Below, piece by piece: positions 9,007-17,823 of a DNA stretch of 64,000 nt; positions within the stretch are counted from its first letter, which is position 1, and each line of letters starts with the position of its first letter. Under the pieces are notes generated by a model. That model did no database searches, had not been told where the DNA came from, and saw only the letters and a list, made by a program, of their open reading frames with translations. Source of the DNA: JBBQZP01 sp038207585 (GTDB taxonomy: Bacteria; Pseudomonadota; Alphaproteobacteria; Rhodobacterales; Rhodobacteraceae); assembly GCA_038207585.1 (NCBI GenBank), contig JBBQZP010000025.1, positions 1-64,000 of the forward strand, read 5' to 3'. The position numbers were made by a program, and so were the translations under genes.

Positions 9007-10677
9007 CTACGGCAAGGCTGGAACGGTAAAGACCTGCCCCGGATAGATCAGATCGGGGTCGCGGATCTTGTCGCGGTTGGCTTCGTAAACCTGCACATAA
9101 AGGATGCCGTCGCCGAAATTCTCACGCGCGATCTTCCACAGGGAATAGCCGGGCTGCACGGTCACGCTGATCGGGGCGGAGGCCCGGGGCGTTTCGGCGG
9201 GGGCAAGAGCCGCCGTTGCAGGTGCGGGTGCCGCAGTATCAGACGCGGGTGCGGCAGGGTCCGAAGGCGCTACCGCGCTATCGGCAGCGGCGTCTGCGAC
9301 CACGGGCGACACTGGTGCCGCTGCAGATGTGGCGGCGGCCCCGGCGGTGGATGCTGCGGGCAGGTCCGGCACCGGCTCGAGCTGTGCTGCGGCCGTCGGT
9401 GTGGCTGCGCCCGCGTCAACCGACGGCGCTTGCGCAGGGGCGGTTACGGCATCAAGCGCTTCAAGCGTTTCGCGCTTGAACGGTGTCTCGAACCGGGCAC
9501 TGACGCGGCCTGCGCCGTCAACCTGATCGGCGCGCAGAGTATAGATGCCGGGTGCTATATCGGGCAGCGTCGCGGCCCAGGCCCCGTCTTGCGGGATGGG
9601 TGAGGTGTGAATTTCGGCGTTGTCGAGGTAAAGGCGCAGAAAATCCCCCCCCTGCCCGCGCCCGGAAAGCTGCACCTCGCCTGCGGCAGTATAGGCAATA
9701 GTGTCGATGCGCAGGGCGGCTTTAGGGGCCGCAGCGGCTTCAGTGGGCGTTGCCGCGGCGGTCTGCGATACGGGTGCTGCAGAGGCTATAGCTTGGGCTG
9801 CTTCGGGAACAACAACGGCGACGGCTCCGGGAACCGATATCTGATCTGTAGCTGTCGCGGGGTCCGCAACAGCTTCGGGTGCCGCAGCAAGCGCGCCGGG
9901 GTCGATGGGTGCGTCGGCAACATCGGGTGCGGCGGGCTGGGGTTCCTGCAGTGCTGCAACGACGGGTTCATCAGTGGCCAGCGCCAAAGGCTCCGGCGCT
10001 TGCAAAACCGTCGCGCCTTCCTCCGTCAGCAACAAAGCGGCCGGTGGGGTGGACCCGGACGTGTCCGCCGCAGCGGGTGCCACGGCCACGCTTTGGGCCG
10101 AAGCAAGCCTGCCGCCCCCCGGCAACGCCGACTCAAGTGTCAGCAAACGCGCCTCGCCTGACGGTGGCAGGTTGAACAAGGTCACGAACGCCCCTCGACT
10201 GTCTGCCACGCTTTGCGCAACCACCTGACCATCCAGCAGAATATCAACCGTCTGGCCCGCTTCGACACGACCCGCCACAAGGGCAGAGCCATCCGTCTCG
10301 ATGCGCACGGTGTCAAAGCGTGGCGGTTCGGCGACGGCCACCTCTGGCAGTGCATCAGCGTCAGTTCCAGACGACGCAGCCCCGGTGGCGGCATCGGCTG
10401 TTGCTGTGGCCTCGGGTGCGGGCGCAGGATCTGGTTCGGCTGTGGCGGTCAGGTTCGTAGGGTCGGTTATCGGCAATGGATCAGGCGGTGCAGCACCATC
10501 GGCGGGCACCGGCGGCGTGTCTGCCGCTGCGACGGATGCTGCATCCGGCGTCACTGGCGCGGGGGGCTGCGCTGCATCGCGCGTTGAATACCAAGCGACT
10601 GCCGCCAAGATCACGGCCAGACCGGCTGCGACTGGCAACACATAGCCGCCGCCCGTTTTTCCGTCTTGCGACGCCAT
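9007..10677 (-). CDS. Membrane-anchored Ala/Pro-rich protein with C-terminal LysM domain
   Basis: The ATG at 10677 (preceded by AAGGGGAAA) gives 556 residues. One N-terminal transmembrane segment (about residues 11-27, GYVLPVAAGLAVILAAVAW) is followed by a long low-complexity Ala/Pro/Thr/Asp-rich stretch. Two Ig-like or carboxypeptidase-regulatory-like stretches occur (LVAGRVEAGQTVDILLDGQ near 170 and LSGRGQGGDFLRLYLDNAE near 370). The last 50 residues are a LysM domain (YSLWKIARENFGDGILYVQV, then IYPGQVFTVP). LysM binds peptidoglycan, so the protein probably tethers the inner membrane to the cell wall. Homologues are common in Rhodobacteraceae but their role is not known to me. It is divergent from the LOG-family gene. 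Confidence 0.85.
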   Translation of the reverse strand: MASQDGKTGGGYVLPVAAGLAVILAAVAWYSTRDAAQPPAPVTPDAASVAAADTPPVPADGAAPPDPLPITDPTNLTATAEPDPAPAPEATATADAATGAASSGTDADALPEVAVAEPPRFDTVRIETDGSALVAGRVEAGQTVDILLDGQVVAQSVADSRGAFVTLFNLPPSGEARLLTLESALPGGGRLASAQSVAVAPAAADTSGSTPPAALLLTEEGATVLQAPEPLALATDEPVVAALQEPQPAAPDVADAPIDPGALAAAPEAVADPATATDQISVPGAVAVVVPEAAQAIASAAPVSQTAAATPTEAAAAPKAALRIDTIAYTAAGEVQLSGRGQGGDFLRLYLDNAEIHTSPIPQDGAWAATLPDIAPGIYTLRADQVDGAGRVSARFETPFKRETLEALDAVTAPAQAPSVDAGAATPTAAAQLEPVPDLPAASTAGAAATSAAAPVSPVVADAAADSAVAPSDPAAPASDTAAPAPATAALAPAETPRASAPISVTVQPGYSLWKIARENFGDGILYVQVYEANRDKIRDPDLIYPGQVFTVPALP

Positions 10678-10777
10678 GTATTTCCCCTTTACCGGAGGTC
10701 TGTGCCGCCCCCGTATATCCGTGTTACACGAAATCCTGAAATTGCCCCGCAACGCAACCTTTTTTCTGGATACCCCT

Positions 10778-11341
10778 ATGCACGACTCCACGCCCAAGGT
10801 CCGTTCGCTTTGCGTCTTTTGCGGCTCTCGCAACGGCGCGGACCCGGCCTATCTTGCCGATGCGGCGGCCGTGGGGCGGATGATCGCGGACATCGGCTGG
10901 CGGCTGGTCTACGGCGCAGGCGATGTCGGACTGATGGGGGCTGTGGGACGGGCCGCGATGGAGGCCGGCGCGAAAACCATGGGCGTGATCCCCACGCATC
11001 TTTTGCGCCGCGAACAGGGGCGGATGGATCTGGGGCAAATTGTGATCACCGAGGATATGCACGAACGCAAGAAGGTGATGTTCATGAACTCGGATGCGGT
11101 GGCGGTGCTGCCGGGTGGTGCAGGGTCGCTGGACGAGTTTTTCGAGGTGCTGACCTGGGCCCAGATCGGGTTGCACACAAAGCCGATTTATCTATTGAAC
11201 ACAAATGGATACTGGATGCACCTGATTCAACTTCTGAACCATATCGTCGCCCAGGGATTTGCCGAGCCGTCGATGTTGGCGCTGGTCGGCGTGGTGGACA
11301 CTGTGCCCGACCTGACGCGCGCGCTGCGGGCGCTTTCATAA
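10778..11341 (+). CDS. LOG-family protein (cytokinin riboside 5'-monophosphate phosphoribohydrolase)
   Basis: From ATG 10778 the protein has 187 residues and the Rossmann-type fold motifs of the LOG (TIGR00730) family: CVFCGSRNG near the start, a glycine-rich YGAGDVGLMG, and the hallmark PGGAGSLDEFFE with its catalytic glutamate. Characterised members hydrolyse nucleoside 5'-monophosphates such as N6-modified AMP, releasing ribose 5-phosphate and a base. In bacteria this is a nucleotide-salvage or house-cleaning reaction. An in-frame extension to 10676 lacks family resemblance and was not used. It is followed by a strong hairpin. Confidence 0.9.
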   Translation: MHDSTPKVRSLCVFCGSRNGADPAYLADAAAVGRMIADIGWRLVYGAGDVGLMGAVGRAAMEAGAKTMGVIPTHLLRREQGRMDLGQIVITEDMHERKKVMFMNSDAVAVLPGGAGSLDEFFEVLTWAQIGLHTKPIYLLNTNGYWMHLIQLLNHIVAQGFAEPSMLALVGVVDTVPDLTRALRALS

Positions 11342-11345
11342 AAAA

Positions 11346-11369
11346 GGCCCGCCAATCGCATGGCGGGCC
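11346..11369. terminator. Bidirectional hairpin terminator
   Basis: GGCCCGCC (11346-11353) and GGCGGGCC (11362-11369) form a perfect 8-base-pair stem with an 8-base loop. An A-run lies on the left side and TATTTC on the right. It separates the convergent LOG-family gene (stop 11341) and sodB (stop 11395) and can serve both. Confidence 0.85.
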
Positions 11370-11394
11370 GTATTTCAGCGATTGCGCGCGGCGC

Positions 11395-11994
11395 TCACAT
11401 GCGCGCAGCGACCGCTTCCCAGTTCACCAGTTTGTCCAGGAAGTTGGTCAGATACGCCGGGCGCTTGTTGCGGAAGTCGACGTAATAGGAATGTTCCCAC
11501 ACATCGCAGCCCAGCAAGGCTGTCTGGCCAAAGCACAGCGGGTTCACGCCGTTTTCCGTTTTTGTGACCTTCAGGCTGCCGTCCTTGTCTTTCACAAGCC
11601 ACGCCCAGCCCGACCCGAACTGCCCGGCCCCTGCGGCGGCGAAATCTTCCTTGAATTTTGCGACCGACCCGAAGGCTTCGGTCAGCGCCGCCTCGACGGC
11701 ACCCGGCATCTTTTTCTCGCCCGGCCCCATGATCTCCCAGAACAGCGCGTGGTTCCAGTGCTGGCTGGCATTGTTGAAAATGCCATTCTGCGCCACGGCC
11801 CCGGATTGGTAGGTGCCCTTGACGATCTCTTCGACCGATTTGGACTCCCATTCGGTGCCGGCAATAAGCTTGTTGCCATTGTCGACATAGGCTTTGTGGT
11901 GGATATCATGATGATATTCAAAGGTTTCCTTCGACATGCCAAGGTCCGCCAGCGCGTCATGGGCATAGGGAAGATCGGGAAGGGTGAAAGCCAT
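11395..11994 (-). CDS. sodB: Fe/Mn superoxide dismutase
   Basis: The 199-residue protein is full length for the family. The metal ligands are visible: histidine of YHHDIHH (about residue 28), histidine of HWNHALFW, and the aspartate and histidine of DVWEHSYYVDFRNKRPAYL. It converts superoxide to hydrogen peroxide and oxygen in the cytoplasm. The sequence fits the iron or cambialistic Fe/Mn group; metal choice cannot be settled by eye. A GAGGAGAG ribosome-binding site lies just before the ATG. A possible promoter with TTGACC lies about 60 bases upstream. It appears monocistronic, bounded by a hairpin downstream. Confidence 0.96.
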   Translation of the reverse strand: MAFTLPDLPYAHDALADLGMSKETFEYHHDIHHKAYVDNGNKLIAGTEWESKSVEEIVKGTYQSGAVAQNGIFNNASQHWNHALFWEIMGPGEKKMPGAVEAALTEAFGSVAKFKEDFAAAGAGQFGSGWAWLVKDKDGSLKVTKTENGVNPLCFGQTALLGCDVWEHSYYVDFRNKRPAYLTNFLDKLVNWEAVAARM

Positions 11995-12029
11995 TTTGTC
12001 TCTCCTCGGGTGGGAATTTCGTTCGTTGC

Positions 12030-12058
12030 AATAAGAGCCTGCAAGACCGCAAGGTCAA
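12030..12058 (-). promoter_or_regulatory. Candidate sodB promoter
   Basis: On the minus strand TTGACC (12058-12053) is followed after 17 bases by CTTATT (12035-12030), a weak -10, about 36 bases before the sodB start. The same TTGACCTTGCGG string occurs upstream of pgk at 46670-46681. The -35 is convincing for an alphaproteobacterial sigma-70 promoter; the -10 is not strong. Confidence 0.35.
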
Positions 12059-12122
12059 GGGCGCTTGTCGTGTGACTCTAACCAAAGCACGGCTCGGGGG
12101 TTCCCCCCTGCCTGTGATTTTG

Positions 12123-12674
12123 TCAGAAAAGTTCCGATCCCGGCTGCGCGGAATGGGTCAGAAGGCCCATCACATATCCCGCGACCGACCGGAACGACAC
12201 CAGCGTGAACCCATCGCCGTCGCGCCAGAACGCCGCCGCCACCTGCGCCGCACGGGTCCGGCGCAATTCGCCCGGCTCCAACGCATCCAGATCAACCGGG
12301 CAGAGCTTTGCGATGACCTGCGCGGCCTTTGGCCCCTCAACACGGAACACAGCGCGGGCGTCTGATACATCGGCGGCCAGATGGTGCTGGCCCGCCAGTT
12401 TCGTGGCAATCGTGTGCAACGTGGTCTGCACATCGCCATAAGGCAGGATCAGCAGGTATTCATCGGGCGACATCCAGCCGACAAAGGTTTGCCTCTGCCC
12501 CACGATGCGCCGCGCGTCCGGCAGGCCCAGCCCCGTCACGGCCTTGATCGCCGCAGCAAGCCCCTTGGTATCCGACGCCGCGCGCAGGCTGATCATTCCC
12601 AATGGCCCGATCTCGCGGATTTTGGCGAAACCGTCGAAGCTGGCGCCGCTCAAAGCACTGACCCGATCAGACAT
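12123..12674 (-). CDS. soxG: Sarcosine oxidase gamma subunit
   Basis: The ATG at 12674 overlaps the soxA stop by eight bases (ATGTCTGA), which is the usual coupling in this operon; an in-frame TTG further upstream was not used. The 183-residue product resembles SoxG, a small folate-binding-fold subunit related to the aminomethyltransferase (GcvT) family (segments LGMISLRAASDTKGLAAAIK and WMSPDEYLLILP). SoxG packs against the alpha subunit of heterotetrameric sarcosine oxidase, which demethylates sarcosine to glycine with formation of methylene-tetrahydrofolate and hydrogen peroxide. It is the last gene of the operon. Confidence 0.92.
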   Translation of the reverse strand: MSDRVSALSGASFDGFAKIREIGPLGMISLRAASDTKGLAAAIKAVTGLGLPDARRIVGQRQTFVGWMSPDEYLLILPYGDVQTTLHTIATKLAGQHHLAADVSDARAVFRVEGPKAAQVIAKLCPVDLDALEPGELRRTRAAQVAAAFWRDGDGFTLVSFRSVAGYVMGLLTHSAQPGSELF

Positions 12675-15624
12675 TCTGCTGCGCCCCTTCCTTGTCATAA
12701 AACACCGGATCGACGATGCGCGCCGTCACCGACCCGCCGCCGATCTTGGGGAATTTGACGGTTTCGCCCATGCGCGTCGCACCGTGTTTCACCAGCCCCA
12801 TCGCGATTCCCTTGCCCAACGTGGGCGAGAAGTAGGTCGAGGTGACACGCCCTTCGGTATTACGCTGACCATTCGCATTTTCGCCAGGCGCGACCGCAAT
12901 CGCGCCGTCCGGAATGACTGATCCATCCAGCGTCTCCAGCCCCACCAGCGTCCAGCGGTCGGGGCTGGCAAGGAACGTGCGTTCCTGACCGCGCTTGCCC
13001 AGATAATCGGCTTTCTTCTTGGAAATCGCCCAAGCCAGCCCAAGATCTTGCGGAATGACCGTGCCGTCGGTTTCATCGCCGATCATGATAAAGCCCTTTT
13101 CGGCCCTCATGATATGCAGCGCCTCGGTGCCGTAGGGCATCGCGCCGAATTCCGCGCCCGCCGCATGGCACGCCTCCCAGAATGCAAGGCCGTCAGAGGC
13201 AGGCACGGCAATCTCATAGCTCAACTCACCCGAAAAGCTGATCCGGAAGATGCGCGCGCGAAACCCGCCCAAGGTTCCCTCCGCCCACTGCATGAACGGC
13301 AGCGTTTCCTTGGATACATCCATCCCGCCCAGCTTTTCCAGCAGCTTGCGGGCGTTCGGGCCGACGACGGCGATCTGTGCATATTGCTCGGTCACATTGG
13401 CGGTATAGACCTGCCAATCCCACCATTCGCATTGCAGCCAGTCTTCCATCCAGGCGTGAATCCGGTCGGCCCCGCCACTGGTCGTATGGCAAAGCCAGGT
13501 GTCGGCATCAATCCGCGCCACCACGCCGTCATCGGAAAGGAAGCCCTGTTCGTTGCACATCAACCCGTAGCGGCACTTGCCGACGGGCAAGGACGACATG
13601 ACCCCGGTATAAAGCATATCCAGGAATTTCCCCGCATCCGGCCCCTTGACGATGATTTTCCCAAGCGTGGATGCGTCAAGCAATCCAAGGGCTTGCCGGG
13701 TGTTCTTCACCTCGCGGTGAACCGCCTGTTCGTGGCTTTCAAGGCCCCGCGGGAAGGTATAGGGCCGCCGCCAGAGGCCCACGGGTTCCATATAGGCGCC
13801 GTGCGCTTCGTGCCAGCCGTGCATCGGCGTTCGGCGCAGGGGTTGGAAAATCTCGCCCCGCGCCTCGCCCGCCAAAGCGCCCAGGGTCACGGGCGTGTAG
13901 GGCGGGCGGAAGGTGGTTGTGCCGACCTGTGGGATGGTGGTGTTCAGGCTTTGCGCCAGCACGGCAAGGCCGTTGATATTGCTCAGCTTTCCCTGATCGG
14001 TCGCCATACCCAGCGTGGTATAGCGTTTGGCATGTTCGACCGATTCGAAGCCTTCGCGCGCGGCAAGCTGCACATCTGACACCTTCACGTCGTTCTGATA
14101 ATCCAGCCACATCTTCTGGCGCAGCTTGATCCCCGCGCCCTGCGGCATGACCCAGACGGGCATGGCAAGCGTCTCGTCACCCGCCCGCGCCCAAACCTCA
14201 CCACTTCCGACGACCTCGCCCGAGATTCGCGCAGCCTCGAAATGGGTGGCCCCTGCGGCGGCCCCGCAGGCCAGCACCATCGCCGAGCCATCATGGTTCA
14301 ACGGCGGGCGTTCGGGGTTGGGGATGAAAGCCGCAATCGCGTCACTCCACGACAGTTTGCCGCCACAATGGCTCCACAGATGCACAACCGGCGACCAACC
14401 GCCCGACATGGCAACGGCGTCACAAGCGATTTCTTCCAGAACGGCACCTTCGCCAGCCTGCAACGCCACCTGCACCCCCGTCACACGCTTGCCGCCCTTG
14501 ACCGATGCAATCGCGCGGCCGGTCAGAACCCGTATGCCCAGTTTTCGCGCGCGTTCAGGCCATTCGCCCGACATATCATCGCGGGCGTCCAGAACAACCG
14601 GCACTTCAAGCCCGACCGAATGAAGCGCCACGGCAGTGCGATAAGCATCATCATTGTTGGTCACAATCACCGTGCGGTCGCCGGGGGATACCGCATGGTT
14701 CACCACATAGTCGCGCACCGCCGAGGCCAGCATGACACCCGGTATGTCGTTGCCCGCAAACGACAAAGGCCGCTCGATGGCGCCCGTGGCGGTGATGATC
14801 TGGCCCGCGCGGATGCGCCACAGACGCTGGCGCGGCCGCCCGTCGCCAGGGGTATGGTCGGCGATACGCTCGTCCGCCAGCACATAGCCGTGATCGTAGA
14901 CCCCGGCCCCTGTGGTGCGCAGACGCATCGTCACATTTTCCATCCGGGCCAGTGCTGCGACGTTGTAATCTACCCAGTCAGCCCCCAGCACCTCATCCAC
15001 CGGCGAACGTCCGCCCCAATGGGGTTTCTGCTCCAGCACGATCACGCGTTTGCCGGCCTTGCCAGCGGTCAGCGCGGCAGACAGGCCCGCGACACCGCCG
15101 CCGATGATCAGCACATCGCAGAACGCATAGGCCTGTTCGTAGCGGTCGGCATCGGTGCCTTTGGGGGCTTTGCCAAGACCAGCGGCCTGCCGGATGATCG
15201 GCTCGAACACATGTTTCCAGAAGGCGCGCGGGTGGATGAAGGTCTTGTAGTAAAACCCGGCGGGCATGAATTTCGCGGCGTAGTTGTTCAGAAAGCCCAC
15301 GTCGAATTCAAGGCTGGGCCAGTGGTTCTGGCTGGCTGATTCCAGCCCGTCGAACAATTCCGTCATCGTGGCGCGCTGGTTGGGTTCCAGCCGGTCGTCA
15401 CGGCCAAGGTTCATCAGCGCGTTCGGCTCTTCGGGGCCAGAGGCCACAATACCGCGCGGGCGGTGGTATTTGAAGCTGCGCCCGACCAGCATCTGGTCGT
15501 TGGCAAGCAGCGCCGAGGCCAGCGTGTCACCCGCATAGCCGCGCATCCGCTTTTCGTTGAAGGTGAAATGAAGCGCCGTTGTCCGATCCAACAGACGCCC
15601 GCCCTTTGCCAGCCGCGTGCTCAT
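12667..15624 (-). CDS. soxA: Sarcosine oxidase alpha subunit
   Basis: From ATG 15624, overlapping the soxD stop as ATGA, the protein has 985 residues, the normal SoxA length. The N-terminal part contains a ferredoxin-like Fer2_4 segment (FTFNEKRMRGYAGDTLASAL). A dinucleotide-binding domain follows (CDVLIIGGGVAGLSAALTAG, about 170-190), then a central oxidoreductase region. The C-terminal 380 residues are GcvT/aminomethyltransferase-like and place tetrahydrofolate. In the tetramer it binds NAD and folate and channels the methylene group made at the beta subunit. Neighbours soxB, soxD and soxG complete the enzyme. Confidence 0.96.
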   Translation of the reverse strand: MSTRLAKGGRLLDRTTALHFTFNEKRMRGYAGDTLASALLANDQMLVGRSFKYHRPRGIVASGPEEPNALMNLGRDDRLEPNQRATMTELFDGLESASQNHWPSLEFDVGFLNNYAAKFMPAGFYYKTFIHPRAFWKHVFEPIIRQAAGLGKAPKGTDADRYEQAYAFCDVLIIGGGVAGLSAALTAGKAGKRVIVLEQKPHWGGRSPVDEVLGADWVDYNVAALARMENVTMRLRTTGAGVYDHGYVLADERIADHTPGDGRPRQRLWRIRAGQIITATGAIERPLSFAGNDIPGVMLASAVRDYVVNHAVSPGDRTVIVTNNDDAYRTAVALHSVGLEVPVVLDARDDMSGEWPERARKLGIRVLTGRAIASVKGGKRVTGVQVALQAGEGAVLEEIACDAVAMSGGWSPVVHLWSHCGGKLSWSDAIAAFIPNPERPPLNHDGSAMVLACGAAAGATHFEAARISGEVVGSGEVWARAGDETLAMPVWVMPQGAGIKLRQKMWLDYQNDVKVSDVQLAAREGFESVEHAKRYTTLGMATDQGKLSNINGLAVLAQSLNTTIPQVGTTTFRPPYTPVTLGALAGEARGEIFQPLRRTPMHGWHEAHGAYMEPVGLWRRPYTFPRGLESHEQAVHREVKNTRQALGLLDASTLGKIIVKGPDAGKFLDMLYTGVMSSLPVGKCRYGLMCNEQGFLSDDGVVARIDADTWLCHTTSGGADRIHAWMEDWLQCEWWDWQVYTANVTEQYAQIAVVGPNARKLLEKLGGMDVSKETLPFMQWAEGTLGGFRARIFRISFSGELSYEIAVPASDGLAFWEACHAAGAEFGAMPYGTEALHIMRAEKGFIMIGDETDGTVIPQDLGLAWAISKKKADYLGKRGQERTFLASPDRWTLVGLETLDGSVIPDGAIAVAPGENANGQRNTEGRVTSTYFSPTLGKGIAMGLVKHGATRMGETVKFPKIGGGSVTARIVDPVFYDKEGAQQNV

Positions 15625-15944
15625 GCGTAGCCCTTCCAGTCCGGTCGTTTGGCCTTGATTTTCGCCTGCAATTCGGCGGGCGGTGCTTTCGATTGCGCGG
15701 GGTATGTCCCGAAGACCTCCAGCGTGGCGGTATCGCGGGCGGCCAGAAACCACTTGCCGCAGCCGTAAACATGCCGCCAGCGTTCAAAATGCACACCCTT
15801 GGGGTTCTTGCGGGCGAACATGTAGTCGTTGAATTCATCATCCGACGCGCCGGGGCCGAACCGCTTGAGATGCGCCTCGTATCCGGGGGCGAGTTCCGTT
15901 TCCTCGGCTTTGACGCCGCAATAGGGGCAGGTGAGGGTTAGCAT
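15621..15944 (-). CDS. soxD: Sarcosine oxidase delta subunit
   Basis: The 107-residue protein begins MLTLTCPYCGVKAEETEL. The CPYCG pair and a later cysteine near YGCGKWF are the zinc-binding elements of SoxD. The family segment HVYGCGKWFLAARDTAT is well conserved. SoxD is a small structural subunit stabilising the alpha/gamma half of heterotetrameric sarcosine oxidase. It starts one base after the stop of the intruding HD gene and overlaps soxA by four bases. Confidence 0.95.
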   Translation of the reverse strand: MLTLTCPYCGVKAEETELAPGYEAHLKRFGPGASDDEFNDYMFARKNPKGVHFERWRHVYGCGKWFLAARDTATLEVFGTYPAQSKAPPAELQAKIKAKRPDWKGYA

Positions 15945-15945
15945 A

Positions 15946-16380
15946 TCAATGCCCTTCCTTGTTCAGAACCGATGCCGCCAGCGCATACTTTGCCATCAGG
16001 CGCTCTTGTATTTCGGCGGGCAAACGGGCCATTCGCGACGGATTGGAATTGTCGGCAAGATCGGCGCGCTTCACGGCCTTGGCGATCGGATTTTGGCTGA
16101 CGCGCGTCAGGTAAGCTTCATAAGCCTCATCTTCGCGCTTGGTCATCGATTCAACAGCATCGGCTATTTCTGTTCCGAAATCCTTGGCGATTTGATCATA
16201 ACTAACGCCGCAGTCCTCGATCACATCGTGAAGTAATGCGACGATCTGTTCTAGCGGGCCATCCACTGCCGAAGCCACCCGCACAAGGTGCGTCATGTAA
16301 ACCTCGCCCAGCTTATCTGTCTGGCCTTTGTGGGCCGCGAAAGCGAGTTCAAACGCTTTTCCAAGCTTGCCCGGTTCCAT
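15946..16380 (-). CDS. Small HD-domain phosphohydrolase (SpoT/MESH1-like) inside the sox operon
   Basis: From the ATG at 16380 (TGATG overlap with the soxB stop) the protein has 144 residues. It is almost entirely one HD domain: an AAHKGQ histidine near residue 17, HLVRVA, the core ALLHDVIED (HD plus the downstream ED pair seen in SpoT-type hydrolases), and a distal aspartate in KRADLADNSN. Such stand-alone domains resemble small alarmone hydrolases that remove pyrophosphate from (p)ppGpp, but other phosphohydrolase roles are possible. It sits between soxB and soxD with overlaps of one base and a gap of one base, so it is transcribed and probably translated with sarcosine oxidase. This is not the standard sox gene order (BDAG). 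Confidence 0.8.
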   Translation of the reverse strand: MEPGKLGKAFELAFAAHKGQTDKLGEVYMTHLVRVASAVDGPLEQIVALLHDVIEDCGVSYDQIAKDFGTEIADAVESMTKREDEAYEAYLTRVSQNPIAKAVKRADLADNSNPSRMARLPAEIQERLMAKYALAASVLNKEGH

Positions 16381-17627
16381 CAATGCGCCACCCCCGCCGC
16401 GACGCTCTCATCAATGAACCGCCCCTCCTTGAACCGCTCCATCCCGAATTCCGCCGTCAAGGCCCCCGGCTCGCCCTTGGCCATCAACTCGGCCATCGCC
16501 CAACCGGACCCCGGTATCGCCTTGAACCCGCCGGTGCCCCAGCCACAGTTGATGAAACAACCCCCCAGCGGCGTTTTCGACAGGATGGGGGAGCGGTCGC
16601 CGGTCATGTCGACAATCCCGCCCCACTGGCGCAGCATCTTGAGGCGGGAAATCATCGGGAAGGTCTCAACCAGTGCCCGCAGCGTCTCCTCGATATGATG
16701 AAACGACCCGCGCTGGGTAAAGTTGTTGAACCCGTCGGTGCCGCCGCCGATCACCATCTCGCCCTTGTCGGACTGGCTCATATAGCCGTGCACGGTGTTG
16801 GCCATGACAACCACATCCATGCAGGGCTTGATCGGTTCGCTGACCAGCGCCTGCAGGGCCACAGCCTCGACCGGCAGACGGAAGCCCGCCATTTCGGCCA
16901 CCTGCCCCGAATGGCCTGCGACCACGATGCCCATCTTCTTGCAGCCGATATGGCCCTTGGTGGTGTTCACGCCCGTGACCTGCCCGTTCGCCGAGGTGAC
17001 GCCCGTCACCTCGCACTGCTGGATGATGTGCATCCCCATGTCCGAACAGGCCCGCGCATAGCCCCAGGCCACCGCATCATGCCGCGCCGTGCCGCCCCGT
17101 GCCTGATACAAGGCCCCCAGAACCGGATAGCGCGGGCCTGAGATATTCATGATCGGGACCAGTTCCTTGACCCGTTCCGGCGTGATGTATTCGGTCGTAA
17201 CGCCTTGCAGGGTGTTGGCATGCACGGTGCGCAGATAACCCCGCACCTCGTGATGGGTCTGGGCCAGCATCAAAAGCCCGCGCGGGCTGAACATGATGTT
17301 GTAGTTCAACTCCTGGCTGAGCGTCTCATACAGGCTGCGCGATTTCTCATAGATCGCGGCGGACGGGTCCTGCAGATAGTTTGAGCGGATGATCGTGGTG
17401 TTGCGCCCGGTGTTGCCGCCGCCAAGCCAGCCCTTTTCGATGATCGCCACATTGGTGATGCCGAAATTCTTGCCCAGATAATAGGCGGTCGCCAGCCCGT
17501 GCCCGCCCGCGCCCACGATCACGACATCGTAAGACGCTTTGGGCTGGGGCGAGGCCCAGGCCCGTTCCCACCCCATGTGATTGCGCAGGGCTTCACGGGC
17601 GATGGCAAAGACCGAATAGCGTTTCAT
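16380..17627 (-). CDS. soxB: Sarcosine oxidase beta subunit
   Basis: The ATG at 17627 gives 415 residues with the standard SoxB N-terminus MKRYSVFAIAREALRNHMGW; upstream in-frame sequence has no family likeness. A FAD-binding fingerprint VIVGAGGHGLATAYYLG is at about residues 36-52, and the DAO-fold substrate domain follows, ending GWGTGGFKAIPGSG. SoxB oxidises the N-methyl group of sarcosine using non-covalent FAD and covalently bound FMN. It leads the operon soxB-HD-soxD-soxA-soxG. The 196-base divergent gap to ccmI should hold its promoter. Confidence 0.96.
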   Translation of the reverse strand: MKRYSVFAIAREALRNHMGWERAWASPQPKASYDVVIVGAGGHGLATAYYLGKNFGITNVAIIEKGWLGGGNTGRNTTIIRSNYLQDPSAAIYEKSRSLYETLSQELNYNIMFSPRGLLMLAQTHHEVRGYLRTVHANTLQGVTTEYITPERVKELVPIMNISGPRYPVLGALYQARGGTARHDAVAWGYARACSDMGMHIIQQCEVTGVTSANGQVTGVNTTKGHIGCKKMGIVVAGHSGQVAEMAGFRLPVEAVALQALVSEPIKPCMDVVVMANTVHGYMSQSDKGEMVIGGGTDGFNNFTQRGSFHHIEETLRALVETFPMISRLKMLRQWGGIVDMTGDRSPILSKTPLGGCFINCGWGTGGFKAIPGSGWAMAELMAKGEPGALTAEFGMERFKEGRFIDESVAAGVAH

Positions 17628-17823
17628 GGCGGCACCCCTTCGTGATTGTAGCGGTTGTGCAGTATGACCCGGAAAAACCCGCATCCCCAAACGGCAGATT
17701 GGGGAAATTTGCGACATGGCCTGCGACCGCTTGTCGCTTTGGGCTGGCAATGACCGCTGCGGCGCATTGGCCCTTTTGTCCGCAGGCGTCAAGGCTTACA
17801 TGAACGCTTGAAGCGGAGGCATC

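Noticed and set aside
13048..15339. Two long plus-strand frames opposite soxA
   Set aside because: They mirror soxA codons, show no motifs, and have no ribosome-binding sites.
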